DNA of 64,000 bases, from contig NZ_JASC01000014.1 of NCBI RefSeq assembly GCF_000622365.1, forward strand, positions 1,736,001 through 1,800,000, read 5' to 3'. Under the pieces are notes generated by a model. That model was not told the origin of the DNA and searched no databases. It saw only the letters and a list, made by a program, of their open reading frames with translations. Positions 9,770 through 18,328 of the stretch are shown piece after piece; within the stretch, counting starts at the first letter, position 1; each line of letters begins with the position of its first letter. A program made the position numbers and the translations under genes. The DNA comes from Sulfitobacter noctilucae. GTDB taxonomy: Bacteria; Pseudomonadota; Alphaproteobacteria; Rhodobacterales; Rhodobacteraceae.

Positions 9770-9800
9770 TAGGTGCCTCAGCGCAGCCGCATGTTTCGGA

Positions 9801-10718
9801 TCAAGTTTCGCCCATCCCGGCATCCGCAGCAAGGGCTGGTCGGGGCTGGACCAGATACATGCCGACAAAGATTGCAGCGAGGGCCAGCCACAGCGTCGAG
9901 GCATAGGCCTCGCCCAGCAAAAACCAGGCCCAGATCAGCCCGAAACCAGTGACCATATAGCTGACCTGCACGGCAAACACAGCGCCCGCCCGTCCTGCCA
10001 GCCAAACGTAGGTGGCATAGACAAAAATATGGATCACATTGGTCGCGATCACAGCAAGTTGTGGCAACGGCATCGGAAATTCCGGAGCGATATACTGGCC
10101 ACTCAACAACATCAGCGGGGTCGAAATGATCAGCCCGGCGAGCGACGCCCCCAACATGACCTGAAACGGCCCCAGCCCTTCGGTCCCCCATTTGGCAATA
10201 TAATTGCCCTCAAACGCATAAAACGCTGCCGTCACAAGATATAGCGCGGCCCAGAAGACAGGAATGCTTTGCCCCAGATCAACCGATGGCACGATGATGA
10301 TCAGAACCCCTACCAGTCCGAAACACAGCCCCGTCAAGCGGCGCCACTGGAACTGGTCCGTGCCCAGCGCCAATGCGATGACAAAGGCAAACATCGGGAT
10401 CACACTCAGCAGAAGCGACATGATGCCCGCCGGCAGATGCACTGCGACCTGATAAGAAATGGTATTGGGCACGACTGCGCCGATCATGGCCAGAATGACA
10501 TAGAGGCGAAGTACCCGTGGCCCCAAGGGCAATGGCAGGCGGCGCAGAAGGCAGATAACGCCCATCACTGCGGCCCCGATCACAGATTGCCAGAACAGCA
10601 GTCCAAACGGCTGATAGCCGGTGCTAACCGCCACCTTTGTCATCGGCTGGCTCGCTCCCCAACCTGCGCCCATCAGCATCAGGACAAGGCTGAAGAACGC
10701 GATGTCGCGGCGGGTCAT
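9801..10718 (-). CDS. EamA/DMT-superfamily transporter
   Basis: Ten-helix drug/metabolite transporter of 305 residues, with two EamA units (about 5-140 and 150-285). The second ends SYMVTGFGLIWAWFLLGEAY, the usual end-of-domain motif. It overlaps the stop of the upstream YmdB-type gene by four bases (ATGA), so the two are translationally coupled. It is not closely similar to the EamA protein at 3198-4100. Substrate unknown. Confidence 0.87.
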   Translation of the reverse strand: MTRRDIAFFSLVLMLMGAGWGASQPMTKVAVSTGYQPFGLLFWQSVIGAAVMGVICLLRRLPLPLGPRVLRLYVILAMIGAVVPNTISYQVAVHLPAGIMSLLLSVIPMFAFVIALALGTDQFQWRRLTGLCFGLVGVLIIIVPSVDLGQSIPVFWAALYLVTAAFYAFEGNYIAKWGTEGLGPFQVMLGASLAGLIISTPLMLLSGQYIAPEFPMPLPQLAVIATNVIHIFVYATYVWLAGRAGAVFAVQVSYMVTGFGLIWAWFLLGEAYASTLWLALAAIFVGMYLVQPRPALAADAGMGET

Positions 10719-11527
10719 GGTGCGCTGGCTTGCAACGCGCCACCGTCCCGCACCGGCACGATCCGAGTGGCACGACCGGTTTTGTCGTCGGTTTCAATGT
10801 AGACGCCCGACAGGGTCGCTTCGTTGTTGGCGGGGGTGAACCGTTCTTTGGGCATGCCGGTAATGAAACGGCGCATGGGTTCGGTCTTTTCCATGCCGAT
10901 GACAGAGTGATAGTCGCCACACATGCCTGCATCGCTGAGATACGCAGTACCGCCCGGCAGGATCATCGCGTCCGCCGTAGGGACATGGGTATGCGTGCCC
11001 ACAACAAGGCTCGCGCGCCCGTCACACCAATGCCCGGTCGCCATCTTCTCCGATGTCGCCTCGCAATGGATATCCACGATGATCGCCGATGCCATCCCGC
11101 CCAGCGGATGTGTCTTGAGCACCTGATCCAGAGCGGAAAACGGATCGTCGAAGGGTCGTTTCATAAACACCTGGCCCAGCGCCTGCGTGACCAGAACCTT
11201 GCGCCCGTTCTTTGACGTGAACAGCCGCGCGCCCTTGCCCGGCGCGTTCTTGGAGAAATTCAGCGGCCGGATGATACGCGGTTCTTGCTCGATGAAACTA
11301 AGCATATCCTTTTGATCAAAGGCATGATCGCCCAGCGTCAGACAATCGGCACCGGCCTCCAGCAGCAACTTGGCATGCCCCGCAGACAGCCCCATACCAG
11401 AGGTGGCATTTTCGCCGTTCACCACGACAAAATCGAGCTTCCACGCGTCCCGCAGACGCGGCAGGTTTTCCGAAATGGCCCGCCGTCCGGCACGGCCCAT
11501 CACATCGCCAAGAAAGAGTATTTTCAT
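10715..11527 (-). CDS. ymdB: YmdB-family metallophosphoesterase
   Basis: TIGR00282-type calcineurin-like phosphoesterase; the Bacillus homologue YmdB hydrolyses 2',3'-cyclic nucleotides. The 270 residues carry the dimetal ligands in order: MKILFLGDVMGRAGR, VVNGENATSGMG, LGDHAFDQKDM, IVDIHCEATSEKM, VVGTHTHVPTAD. The start at 11525-11527 is chosen because the protein must begin at MKILFLGDV; the upstream in-frame ATG adds only 12 residues. In many Rhodobacteraceae this gene follows a 5-formyl-THF cyclo-ligase gene; here only a relic of one lies upstream (12212-12318), separated by a 162-residue hypothetical. Confidence 0.9.
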   Translation of the reverse strand: MKILFLGDVMGRAGRRAISENLPRLRDAWKLDFVVVNGENATSGMGLSAGHAKLLLEAGADCLTLGDHAFDQKDMLSFIEQEPRIIRPLNFSKNAPGKGARLFTSKNGRKVLVTQALGQVFMKRPFDDPFSALDQVLKTHPLGGMASAIIVDIHCEATSEKMATGHWCDGRASLVVGTHTHVPTADAMILPGGTAYLSDAGMCGDYHSVIGMEKTEPMRRFITGMPKERFTPANNEATLSGVYIETDDKTGRATRIVPVRDGGALQASAP

Positions 11528-11611
11528 AAGGCCAGCGTTATGCCGCTTAGCCAAAGGGAGCAAGATGCAAATGCGCGGTCGATCAGCGCATCGGTGGGTC
11601 CACGTGCCAGA

Positions 11612-12100
11612 TCAAATATACAGCATACACATATCGTCGTTGAACGGCACAGCATGGATCGGATCATCCCCAATCCTGAACCCTACCACCAACAAGACAT
11701 TATTGGCTTTCATGGGCGTCGACTGGAAATTCTTGCAAAGCTTCTTGCGGATTTCAAAATTCGCCATGCGCATCACGTCCCAAGGCCGCCCATGCAGGCC
11801 GTTGGCATAAGCAGAAAACTCTTTGGTTGGTCCAGTGTAGATAATATCGACCCGGTCATCATCCGGATGCGTCTCAATCCCCGCAAAACTGAGGGGCCCA
11901 TTGCCAACTGCTGATTTGGCGACGGCACGGTCAATTTTTGGCGCGTATCTTTCCGCCTGTTGGTACAACCACTCGTCTTTCTGGGCTCGTTCCGAGGGCA
12001 TCGTGGTACTTGGGGTCGTCACGAAATAGATCACTACAGCCGTGATTAACAACAAGACACCGGCGATGCCGGACATGAGTGCGATGGTCGTACGTTGCAT
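11612..12100 (-). CDS. Hypothetical single-pass membrane protein (162 aa)
   Basis: The start at 12100 is supported by a GAGGAA sequence a few bases upstream; longer in-frame versions begin at weak starts. Residues about 5-28 form one hydrophobic helix (IALMSGIAGVLLLITAVVIY), followed by a periplasmic-looking domain with two cysteines (about positions 125 and 158). I recognise no family. It sits between ymdB and the cyclo-ligase relic, where it may have inserted or moved in when that gene was broken. No regulatory site seen. Confidence 0.6.
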   Translation of the reverse strand: MQRTTIALMSGIAGVLLLITAVVIYFVTTPSTTMPSERAQKDEWLYQQAERYAPKIDRAVAKSAVGNGPLSFAGIETHPDDDRVDIIYTGPTKEFSAYANGLHGRPWDVMRMANFEIRKKLCKNFQSTPMKANNVLLVVGFRIGDDPIHAVPFNDDMCMLYI

Positions 12101-12211
12101 GAGACGTTCCTCGGGCTGCATATAGGTTTTGACCGTCATTGCCCCCCTAGCAAGGCAATCTTTTGACCTCGCGAAGGTAAGTTCAAGTAAATTCGCGCCC
12201 CTTGCGTTCAA

Positions 12212-12318
12212 TCATCCCGCCTCAGTCGCGACCAGGTCCAGCGGCTTTAGCAGCAGATGCTCTTTCTCCAGCTCTGCAACGGCGAAACCGATCCCAAGCG
12301 TCACGCGTTTGCTGCGCG
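12212..12318 (-). pseudogene. 3' remnant of a second 5-formyl-THF cyclo-ligase gene
   Basis: On the minus strand this reads RSKRVTLGIGFAVAELEKEH, continuing LLLKPLDLVATEAG and a stop. It aligns with the C-terminus of the intact cyclo-ligase at 13388-13948 (RSKRATLAIGFAFAGQEEEN, then LPLEPTDQPLDMIVTETG), and base-level similarity is obvious, for example GGCGAAACCGAT and TTGCTGCGC in both on the plus strand. Homology stops upstream of this, and in-frame codons beyond it run into a stop, so at most 35 codons survive. The remnant is about 0.7 kb upstream of ymdB, the place where the cyclo-ligase gene is commonly found in relatives. Confidence 0.75.
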
Positions 12319-12374
12319 ATCAAAACCGGCGGGGACCGATTGCATCACATCGCGGGTCGCGGCATAGATGGGCC

Positions 12375-12734
12375 ATGTATTCCACGCTGCGCCCTTTCCT
12401 GATCCTGCTGATTTGTTTCAGCATTGTCCTGCCCAAGGCGACAGCGGCCCTTGCGGTGGTCTTGCCGGATTATGGTCAGATCCTGACGATCTGTACGCCC
12501 GACGGAATCATGACCTTGCGGGTGGATGCAAACGGAAATCCCGTTGAGGACACTTCTGTTGAACGGGCACCATGTCTGCTGGCGCATGCGGACCTTGCAC
12601 CACCATCCCGCAGCCCTACTTGGGTCGCTGTGGCACGGCAGTTCGATACAACGACGGCCCTTCATGCGCGCCCTTCAGGCGTGGAGCATCCAGCCCGTCT
12701 TCGTCCTCCGGCACGGGCACCGCCCAACCTCTGA
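12375..12734 (+). CDS. Small exported protein, DUF2946-like
   Basis: The 119-residue product has a signal peptide (hydrophobic FLILLICFSIVLP, cleavage likely after ATAALA). A mature part follows with ILTICTPDGIMTLRV and a second cysteine in APCLLAHADL; a cysteine pair with a CTPDG-type motif is the pattern of DUF2946 proteins, often found with copper-handling genes. The C-terminus is proline- and arginine-rich. It lies 89 bases upstream of a YcnI-type gene on the same strand and probably shares its transcript. The family call is tentative. Confidence 0.55.
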   Translation: MYSTLRPFLILLICFSIVLPKATAALAVVLPDYGQILTICTPDGIMTLRVDANGNPVEDTSVERAPCLLAHADLAPPSRSPTWVAVARQFDTTTALHARPSGVEHPARLRPPARAPPNL

Positions 12735-12823
12735 CCCTCATAATCCAACTTTAAAACGCCCGCCCGATCGCCTTCTGGCGCAACAATGGGTGTGGCGTAT
12801 GACACTTTATGACAGGAACAGAA

Positions 12824-13354
12824 ATGTATCTTAAATCAATAGCGTGCGGGCTCATCCTCACCCTTTCGACAACCTCTGCCGGCCTCGCCCATGCAACCCT
12901 CGAAACGCAGGAAGCCGCCGTTGGCAGCACCTACAAAGGTGTCATGCGGGTCGGCCATGGCTGCGACGGTCAAGCCACGCAAAAACTCTCGATCCGCATT
13001 CCCGAAGGCGTGATTTCGGTCAAACCGATGCCCAAAGCGGGCTGGACGCTCGAGACAACCATCGGGGCCTACGATGAGCCGCAGGATTACTACGGCATGA
13101 CGCTGACCGAAGGTGTGCGAGAGATCATATGGACAGGCAACCTGGAAGACTCGCATTACGACGAGTTCGTGTTCCGCGGCACATTGGCAAAAACACTGGA
13201 GGCCGGAAAAACCATCTACTTCCCAACGGTCCAGACCTGCGCAGATGGAAGCGAAGACTGGGTTAACATTCCTGCTGAAGGCCAGGACCCCCATGATGTG
13301 GACGGCCCGGCGCCGGGCCTTGCGCTGACGGGCGGAGGCCACGCCCACCATTAA
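12824..13354 (+). CDS. ycnI: YcnI family (DUF1775) copper-binding periplasmic protein
   Basis: The start at 12824 (MYLKSIACG) follows AGGAAC; an in-frame ATG five codons earlier is less well placed. The 176 residues begin with a signal peptide whose cleavage after GLA would expose the histidine in HATLETQEAAVGS, the N-terminal copper ligand of YcnI-type domains. The domain continues with RVGHGCDGQATQKL and IPEGVISVKPMPKAGW, including the conserved cysteine-tryptophan region. The end is Gly/His-rich (GGGHAHH), suggesting further metal binding. Usually these accompany CopC/CopD or PCuAC proteins; here the only partner is the DUF2946-like gene upstream. Confidence 0.88.
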   Translation: MYLKSIACGLILTLSTTSAGLAHATLETQEAAVGSTYKGVMRVGHGCDGQATQKLSIRIPEGVISVKPMPKAGWTLETTIGAYDEPQDYYGMTLTEGVREIIWTGNLEDSHYDEFVFRGTLAKTLEAGKTIYFPTVQTCADGSEDWVNIPAEGQDPHDVDGPAPGLALTGGGHAHH

Positions 13355-13365
13355 CCGAACTGTCT

Positions 13366-13386
13366 GATCCTGCTCACCTGAGCAGG
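13366..13386. terminator. Hairpin between ycnI and cyclo-ligase gene
   Basis: GATCCTGCTCA and TGAGCAGGGTC arms with a two-base gap lie in the 33-base space between converging stops. It has a strong stem but no T-tract; it may block read-through in both directions. Confidence 0.4.
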
Positions 13387-13387
13387 G

Positions 13388-13948
13388 TCAGGCGACCTCG
13401 ATCACTCCGGTTTCGGTCACGATCATGTCCAGCGGTTGATCGGTCGGCTCCAGCGGCAAATTCTCTTCTTCCTGCCCTGCAAAGGCGAAACCGATGGCCA
13501 AGGTGGCGCGCTTGCTGCGCAACTTCTCGAGCGTGCGGTCATAGAACCCGCCACCATAGCCCAGCCGCCCGCCCTGTCGGTTGAATACCAGCAAGGGCAC
13601 AATCAGAATTTCGGGTTCGAAGTAAGTCGGATCCTTGGGCACCAATGCGCCAAAAATCCCCGGCTCCATCACCGTCTCAGGCGTCCAATGGGCGAACAGC
13701 AATGGCGCATTTGCGCTTTGAATGACGGGCACACCCACAGGCCCGTGCGCCGCCGCCTCGGCCATCGCCGGGGTCGGATCAATCTCTGTGCGGATTGGCA
13801 TAAAGCCAGACAAGGGCACGCCGCGATAACCGGCCAAAACTTCGCTCAGATAGCCCGCCTGCGCGCCCGTTGCTCTCTCGAACAGCGGCTTGCGCCGCGC
13901 AAAAGCCGCCCTGCGCATCACCGCCTTGGCCGATGCAATATCGCTCAT
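13388..13948 (-). CDS. ygfA: 5-formyltetrahydrofolate cyclo-ligase
   Basis: ATP-dependent conversion of 5-formyl-THF to 5,10-methenyl-THF in folate one-carbon metabolism. The 186 residues have the basic N-terminal helix (MRRAAFARRKPLFERA), the folate-side GFMPIRTEIDPTPAM segment, and the nucleotide/phosphate loop GGRLGYGGGFYDRTLEKLR, all standard. Its ATG overlaps the mgtE stop by four bases (ATGA), so it is translated as the second gene of an mgtE-ygfA pair. That is not its usual place beside ymdB; a broken copy of its C-terminus lies 1.1 kb downstream at 12212-12318. Confidence 0.9.
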   Translation of the reverse strand: MSDIASAKAVMRRAAFARRKPLFERATGAQAGYLSEVLAGYRGVPLSGFMPIRTEIDPTPAMAEAAAHGPVGVPVIQSANAPLLFAHWTPETVMEPGIFGALVPKDPTYFEPEILIVPLLVFNRQGGRLGYGGGFYDRTLEKLRSKRATLAIGFAFAGQEEENLPLEPTDQPLDMIVTETGVIEVA

Positions 13949-15345
13949 AGCAGCACCGCTGCTGCCAGCCCCAGAAAGGCAAAGAACCCGACGACATCTG
14001 TCACCGTCGTCACGAAAGCGCCCGAGGCCAGTGCCGGATCGACGCCGACCCGCTCCAGCAGGATCGGGATGCCTGTACCCGCCAGCCCCGCCACAACCAT
14101 ATTGATCACCATCGCCACCGCGATGACATAGCCCAGCGCAGGCGAGCCGAACCAGATGATACCGACAACCCCCATGACCACCGCAAAGATCATCCCGTTG
14201 ATCAAGCCCACCAGACATTCACGCCGGATCACGCGCCAGACGTTCGACCCGGTCAAATCTTTGGTCGCAATAGCCCGCACGGCGACAGTCAGACTTTGGG
14301 TGCCTGCATTGCCCCCCATGGACGCCACGATGGGCATTAAAACGGCCAGTGCCACAATCTGCGCGATCGCCACCTCAAACTGTGAAATCACCATTGACGC
14401 GGCAATCGCGGTCACAAGGTTCACCGCCAACCACGGCAAACGCTGCTTGGTCGTCTCGATCACCCGGTCCGACAAAGAGCTTTCACCTACACCCGCAAGG
14501 CGCAAGATATCTTCTTCATGTTCTTCGTCCAGCACCGCCATGGCGTCGTCGATGGTGATGATCCCGATCAAACGACCCTCATCATCAACCACCGGCGCAG
14601 AAATCAGGTGATACTGGTTGAACGCATAGGCGACATCGCCTTCGTCCTGCATCGCGGGAATAATGCGGAATGTCTCTTCCAGGATATCCTTCAACAGAGT
14701 GGCCCGCTTGGACCGCATCAGCTTACCCAGTGTCACATTCCCAACAGGATGCAGGCGCGGATCAACCATCACGATGTGATAGAATTGATCCGGCAGGTCC
14801 TCTTCAGGCGTGTTGCGCAGGTGATCAATCGCCTGCCCCACGCTCCAATGCTCGGGTGCCATCACCACTTCGCGCTGCATCAAGCGCCCGGCGGAATACT
14901 CCGGGAACGTCAGTGCCTGCTCAACAGCCGCCCGGTCCACCTCTTCCAACACATCCAGAATGACGTTCTGCTGCGCGTCTTCCAGATCTTCGATCAGATC
15001 GACAACGTCGTCGCTGTCCAATTCGCGGACAGCCTGGCTCAACACCTGCGGTGTCAGGATCGCGATCACTTCCTCGCGGATGGACTCGTCCAGTTCCGAA
15101 AGAATCTCGCCATCGAATTCCATGTCGTAAAGACGGATCAGCTTGCTGCGCTCGAAACTGTTGATCTGTTCCAGCAAATCCGCAATGTCAGCCGCATGCA
15201 GCGGCTCCATCAGCTCGATCAGCCGCGCGCGGTCGTCAATTTCAACCGCATACAGTACCGAAGCGACAACTTTCGGCTCCAGCTTATAGGCCTGCGCTTC
15301 CTCTTCGGGAGAGGCTTCGTGCATTTGCTCTTCCTGATCCAACAT
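13945..15345 (-). CDS. mgtE: MgtE-family magnesium channel
   Basis: Mg2+-gated magnesium channel in the inner membrane. The 466 residues are ordered as MgtE N-domain helices (about 30-130), a CBS pair (about 135-255, including IIPAMQDEGDVAYAFNQY and GRLIGIITIDDAMAV), a connecting helix and five membrane segments containing the PIVASMGGNAGTQSLTV pore motif. The start at 15345 (MLDQEEQMHE) is preceded by GGGGAGGC; the longer frame to 15435 has no such signal and an implausible N-terminus. It is coupled by overlap to the cyclo-ligase gene downstream. Confidence 0.94.
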   Translation of the reverse strand: MLDQEEQMHEASPEEEAQAYKLEPKVVASVLYAVEIDDRARLIELMEPLHAADIADLLEQINSFERSKLIRLYDMEFDGEILSELDESIREEVIAILTPQVLSQAVRELDSDDVVDLIEDLEDAQQNVILDVLEEVDRAAVEQALTFPEYSAGRLMQREVVMAPEHWSVGQAIDHLRNTPEEDLPDQFYHIVMVDPRLHPVGNVTLGKLMRSKRATLLKDILEETFRIIPAMQDEGDVAYAFNQYHLISAPVVDDEGRLIGIITIDDAMAVLDEEHEEDILRLAGVGESSLSDRVIETTKQRLPWLAVNLVTAIAASMVISQFEVAIAQIVALAVLMPIVASMGGNAGTQSLTVAVRAIATKDLTGSNVWRVIRRECLVGLINGMIFAVVMGVVGIIWFGSPALGYVIAVAMVINMVVAGLAGTGIPILLERVGVDPALASGAFVTTVTDVVGFFAFLGLAAAVLL

Positions 15346-15446
15346 CGCCTGCCTCCCCGGTTTTGCCAGACCATAGGCAAGCCCTCTGTCAGAAACAATG
15401 CCGCTTGACCGTTGTTCCCCGGCGCTTCGCGACATATGACAATTGC

Positions 15447-16766
15447 ATGAGCATTTTGACCCTCCTGACCGGCCCCGTCCTGCGTTTTTCCGGCAATCCG
15501 TTTGACCAACCCTGGTCCGAGGTGGTGCAGATCGACACCAGCGGTGCAGTGCTTTTGCAAGATGGCAAGATCGCAGTCGTCGGACAGGCGGATGCCCTGC
15601 GCCAGACCCATCCCACAGCCCGCCATGTCGCCTATGACGAAAATCACCTGATTTGCCCGGGCTTTGTCGATGCCCATGTACATTATCCTCAAACCGCGAT
15701 CATCGCCTCTTGGGGCAAACGGCTGATTGACTGGCTGAACGACTATACCTTTCCCGAAGAAATGCGCCTTGCCGATCCAGACTACGCGCGCGAGATCGCC
15801 AGCCGCTATCTCGATCTGACACGCGCCCAGGGCACCACCACTGTCGCGTCCTATTGCACCATCCACCCGCACAGCGCCGATGCCCTCTTCGAAGCCGCAG
15901 CCACCCGAAATCAACGCATTGTCGCGGGCAAAACCTGTATGGACCGCAATGCGCCCGAAGGTCTGCGCGACACAGCACAATCGGCCTATGACGACAGCAA
16001 GGCCCTTATCGAGCGCTGGCATAAAAAGGGCCGCGCAAGCTACGCGATCACCCCGCGGTTCACGCCCACTTCAACACCTGATCAACTGGCCGCACTCGGT
16101 GCGCTTTGGGCCGAGCATCCCGACTGCCTGATGCAAACCCACCTGAGCGAACAGACCGACGAAATTGCATGGGTCAGCGACTTACACCCTCAGGCTCGCG
16201 ACTACCTCGACACCTATGAGGGACATGGTCTTCTTGGCGACCGCGCCCTTTTCGGTCACGCCATCCACCTTGAACCGCGCGAGATCGACCGTTTAAAGGA
16301 AACCGGTGCGGCCTTGGTCCATTGCCCCACCTCAAACACCTTCATCGGATCGGGGCTGTTCGACATGGCGGGGCTCAGCGACCAGCAAATGCCCATCGGG
16401 CTCGCCACTGACACCGGCGGCGGATCATCCTTTTCCATGCTGCGCACCATGGCAGCCGCTTACGAGATCGGCCAGTTGCGCGGCACACCGCTGCACGCAG
16501 CGCAACTTCTCTGGTGGGCCACCGCCGGCTCCGCCCGCAGTCTGCACCTTGATGATAAAATAGGCACAATATCAGAAGGCTACGAGGCAGACCTCACCGT
16601 GCTTAATCTTTGCTCGACCTCCGCCATCGCACAACGCCACGCAAATGCAACGCACCACTGGGACAGCCTTTTTGCCACTATCATGATGGGTGACGACCGC
16701 GCCATCGCCGATACCTGGATCGCCGGTTCAAACGAAAAACCCAGCCTCTTGGTTTCAGCCTTTTAA
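15447..16766 (+). CDS. guaD: Guanine deaminase
   Basis: Zinc amidohydrolase converting guanine to xanthine. The 439 residues show the metal-binding PGFVDAHVHYPQ, the guanine deaminase signature KTCMDRNAPEGLRD, the histidine in MQTHLSEQTDEI, FGHAIHLEPRE, HCPTSNTFIGSGLFDM and the final metal aspartate in LATDTGGGSSFSMLRTM. The start at 15447 gives MSILTLLTGPVLRF, the usual beginning. It converges on an 8-oxoguanine deaminase gene, so both act in purine salvage or repair-product recycling, but from opposite strands. Confidence 0.94.
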   Translation: MSILTLLTGPVLRFSGNPFDQPWSEVVQIDTSGAVLLQDGKIAVVGQADALRQTHPTARHVAYDENHLICPGFVDAHVHYPQTAIIASWGKRLIDWLNDYTFPEEMRLADPDYAREIASRYLDLTRAQGTTTVASYCTIHPHSADALFEAAATRNQRIVAGKTCMDRNAPEGLRDTAQSAYDDSKALIERWHKKGRASYAITPRFTPTSTPDQLAALGALWAEHPDCLMQTHLSEQTDEIAWVSDLHPQARDYLDTYEGHGLLGDRALFGHAIHLEPREIDRLKETGAALVHCPTSNTFIGSGLFDMAGLSDQQMPIGLATDTGGGSSFSMLRTMAAAYEIGQLRGTPLHAAQLLWWATAGSARSLHLDDKIGTISEGYEADLTVLNLCSTSAIAQRHANATHHWDSLFATIMMGDDRAIADTWIAGSNEKPSLLVSAF

Positions 16767-16844
16767 GAATACCCGACACCGTCCCAGGCACCAATACGCC
16801 TTCGATCAAACGGGCTCACGCTGCGAAATGAACCAAGAATGTCA

Positions 16845-16860
16845 TGCCGCGCATGCGGCA
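16845..16860. terminator. Hairpin between guaD and 8-oxoguanine deaminase genes
   Basis: TGCCGC-gcat-GCGGCA, a perfect six-base stem, lies eight bases beyond the stop of the leftward gene and 78 past guaD. There is no T-tract; this is a weak candidate terminator for the convergent pair. Confidence 0.35.
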
Positions 16861-16868
16861 CCGTCGGA

Positions 16869-18200
16869 TCACGCCAGCCCCCGTGCCAGGACATTCTGCC
16901 GGGCGATCACGGTGCCCAGATCAAGCGTTGTCACATGCCCGTCGCGCACAATCTGGCGACCCTCGACAAACACATCCCGCGCGGTCAAAGGCCCGGCCAA
17001 TAGCAGCGCCGCAGGATCCCAGGACCCCGCAGACGCAATCCCGGTCACATCCCAAATTGCCACATCCGCGCGCGCGCCCACTGCCAGACGGCCGCAATCG
17101 GATCGACCCAGCATATCCGCCCCGCCCCTCGTAGCGATCTCCAGAGCCTCTCGCGCGCTCATTGCATCGGCACCTTGTGACACCCGCTGCAGCAACATGG
17201 CCATCCGCGCCTCGGCCATCAGGTTGCCCGCGTCATTGCTGGCTGATCCATCTACGCCCAAACCCAGCGTGACGCCTGCATCCCGCATCGCCCGTACAGG
17301 CGCAATCCCGGATCCAAGGCGACAGTTGGAACAGGGGCAATGCGCCACGCCGGTGCCCGTCTCGACAAAAAGCGCAATCTCAGCAGCGTCCAGCTTAACA
17401 CAATGGGCGTGCCAGACATCGCGCCCGACCCAGCCCAGCTGTTCGGCATATTCGCCGGGACGACAGCCAAAGGTTTCCAGACTATAGGCGATGTCCTCGT
17501 CGTTTTCGGCCAGATGGGTGTGCAGCATGACGCCCTTGTCCCGCGCCAGCAGTGCCGTTTCCCGCATCAGATCGGTGCTGACCGAAAACGGTGAACAGGG
17601 TGCCAGGCCAACGCGACACATCGACCCTTCAGAGGCATCGTGAAAGCCGTCGACCACACGAATGCAATCCGACAAAATCGCAGCCTCATTCTCGACCAGA
17701 TCGTCGGGAGGCAACCCGCCTGCACTCTCCCCGATGCTCATCGAGCCGCGGGTGGGATGAAACCGCATTCCCAGTTCCGCCGCCGCGTGAATTGTATCCT
17801 CGAGCCGGGCTCCGTTGGGATAAAGGTACAAATGATCCGTGCTCAACGTACACCCCGACAGCGCCAGTTCGGCCAATCCCACCTGCGCCGAGACATGGAA
17901 ATGCTCCGGCGTCATTTGCGCCCAGATCGGATAGAGTGTCTTGAGCCACCCGAACAGCAGCGCGTCTTGCCCTCCGGGCACGGCGCGGGTCAGGCTTTGA
18001 TAAAGGTGATGATGGGTATTCACCAAACCGGGCGTCACCACACAGCCCGCCGCGTTGATCACCTCGCCATCGGTATGCAGCCCCTGCCCGATTTCCGTGA
18101 TCACCCCGTTCAATAGCCGTATGTCGGCATGAGACAACTCGCGGCGATGGTCGTCCATTGTGACGATCACATCGGCGTTGCGGATCAGTATTTCGGCCAT
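16869..18200 (-). CDS. 8-oxoguanine deaminase (amidohydrolase)
   Basis: Amidohydrolase of the subgroup that deaminates 8-oxoguanine to urate. The 443 residues contain VTPGLVNTHHHLYQSLTR (first metal site), TDHLYLYPNG, MLHTHLAENDEDI, WHAHCVKLDAAE, the cysteine-containing CPCSNCRLGSGIAPV that marks this subgroup, and GLGVDGSASNDAGNLMAE with the metal aspartate. The start at 18200 (MAEILIRNADVIVTM) is standard; an upstream in-frame start would add 32 unrelated residues. Related S-adenosylhomocysteine or cytosine deaminases are possible, but the CPCSNCRLGSG motif favours this call. Confidence 0.85.
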   Translation of the reverse strand: MAEILIRNADVIVTMDDHRRELSHADIRLLNGVITEIGQGLHTDGEVINAAGCVVTPGLVNTHHHLYQSLTRAVPGGQDALLFGWLKTLYPIWAQMTPEHFHVSAQVGLAELALSGCTLSTDHLYLYPNGARLEDTIHAAAELGMRFHPTRGSMSIGESAGGLPPDDLVENEAAILSDCIRVVDGFHDASEGSMCRVGLAPCSPFSVSTDLMRETALLARDKGVMLHTHLAENDEDIAYSLETFGCRPGEYAEQLGWVGRDVWHAHCVKLDAAEIALFVETGTGVAHCPCSNCRLGSGIAPVRAMRDAGVTLGLGVDGSASNDAGNLMAEARMAMLLQRVSQGADAMSAREALEIATRGGADMLGRSDCGRLAVGARADVAIWDVTGIASAGSWDPAALLLAGPLTARDVFVEGRQIVRDGHVTTLDLGTVIARQNVLARGLA

Positions 18201-18328
18201 GAAAGCCACCTTACAGCAAGATAGGACCCATCTCATGTAAATTCGTGGCGCAGGTGGAAAACGGGGAAGAACCTTGCGGTTGTACTCTACCGCCAACCTA
18301 CAATCGAGGTCAACAATGCTCGAATGCG

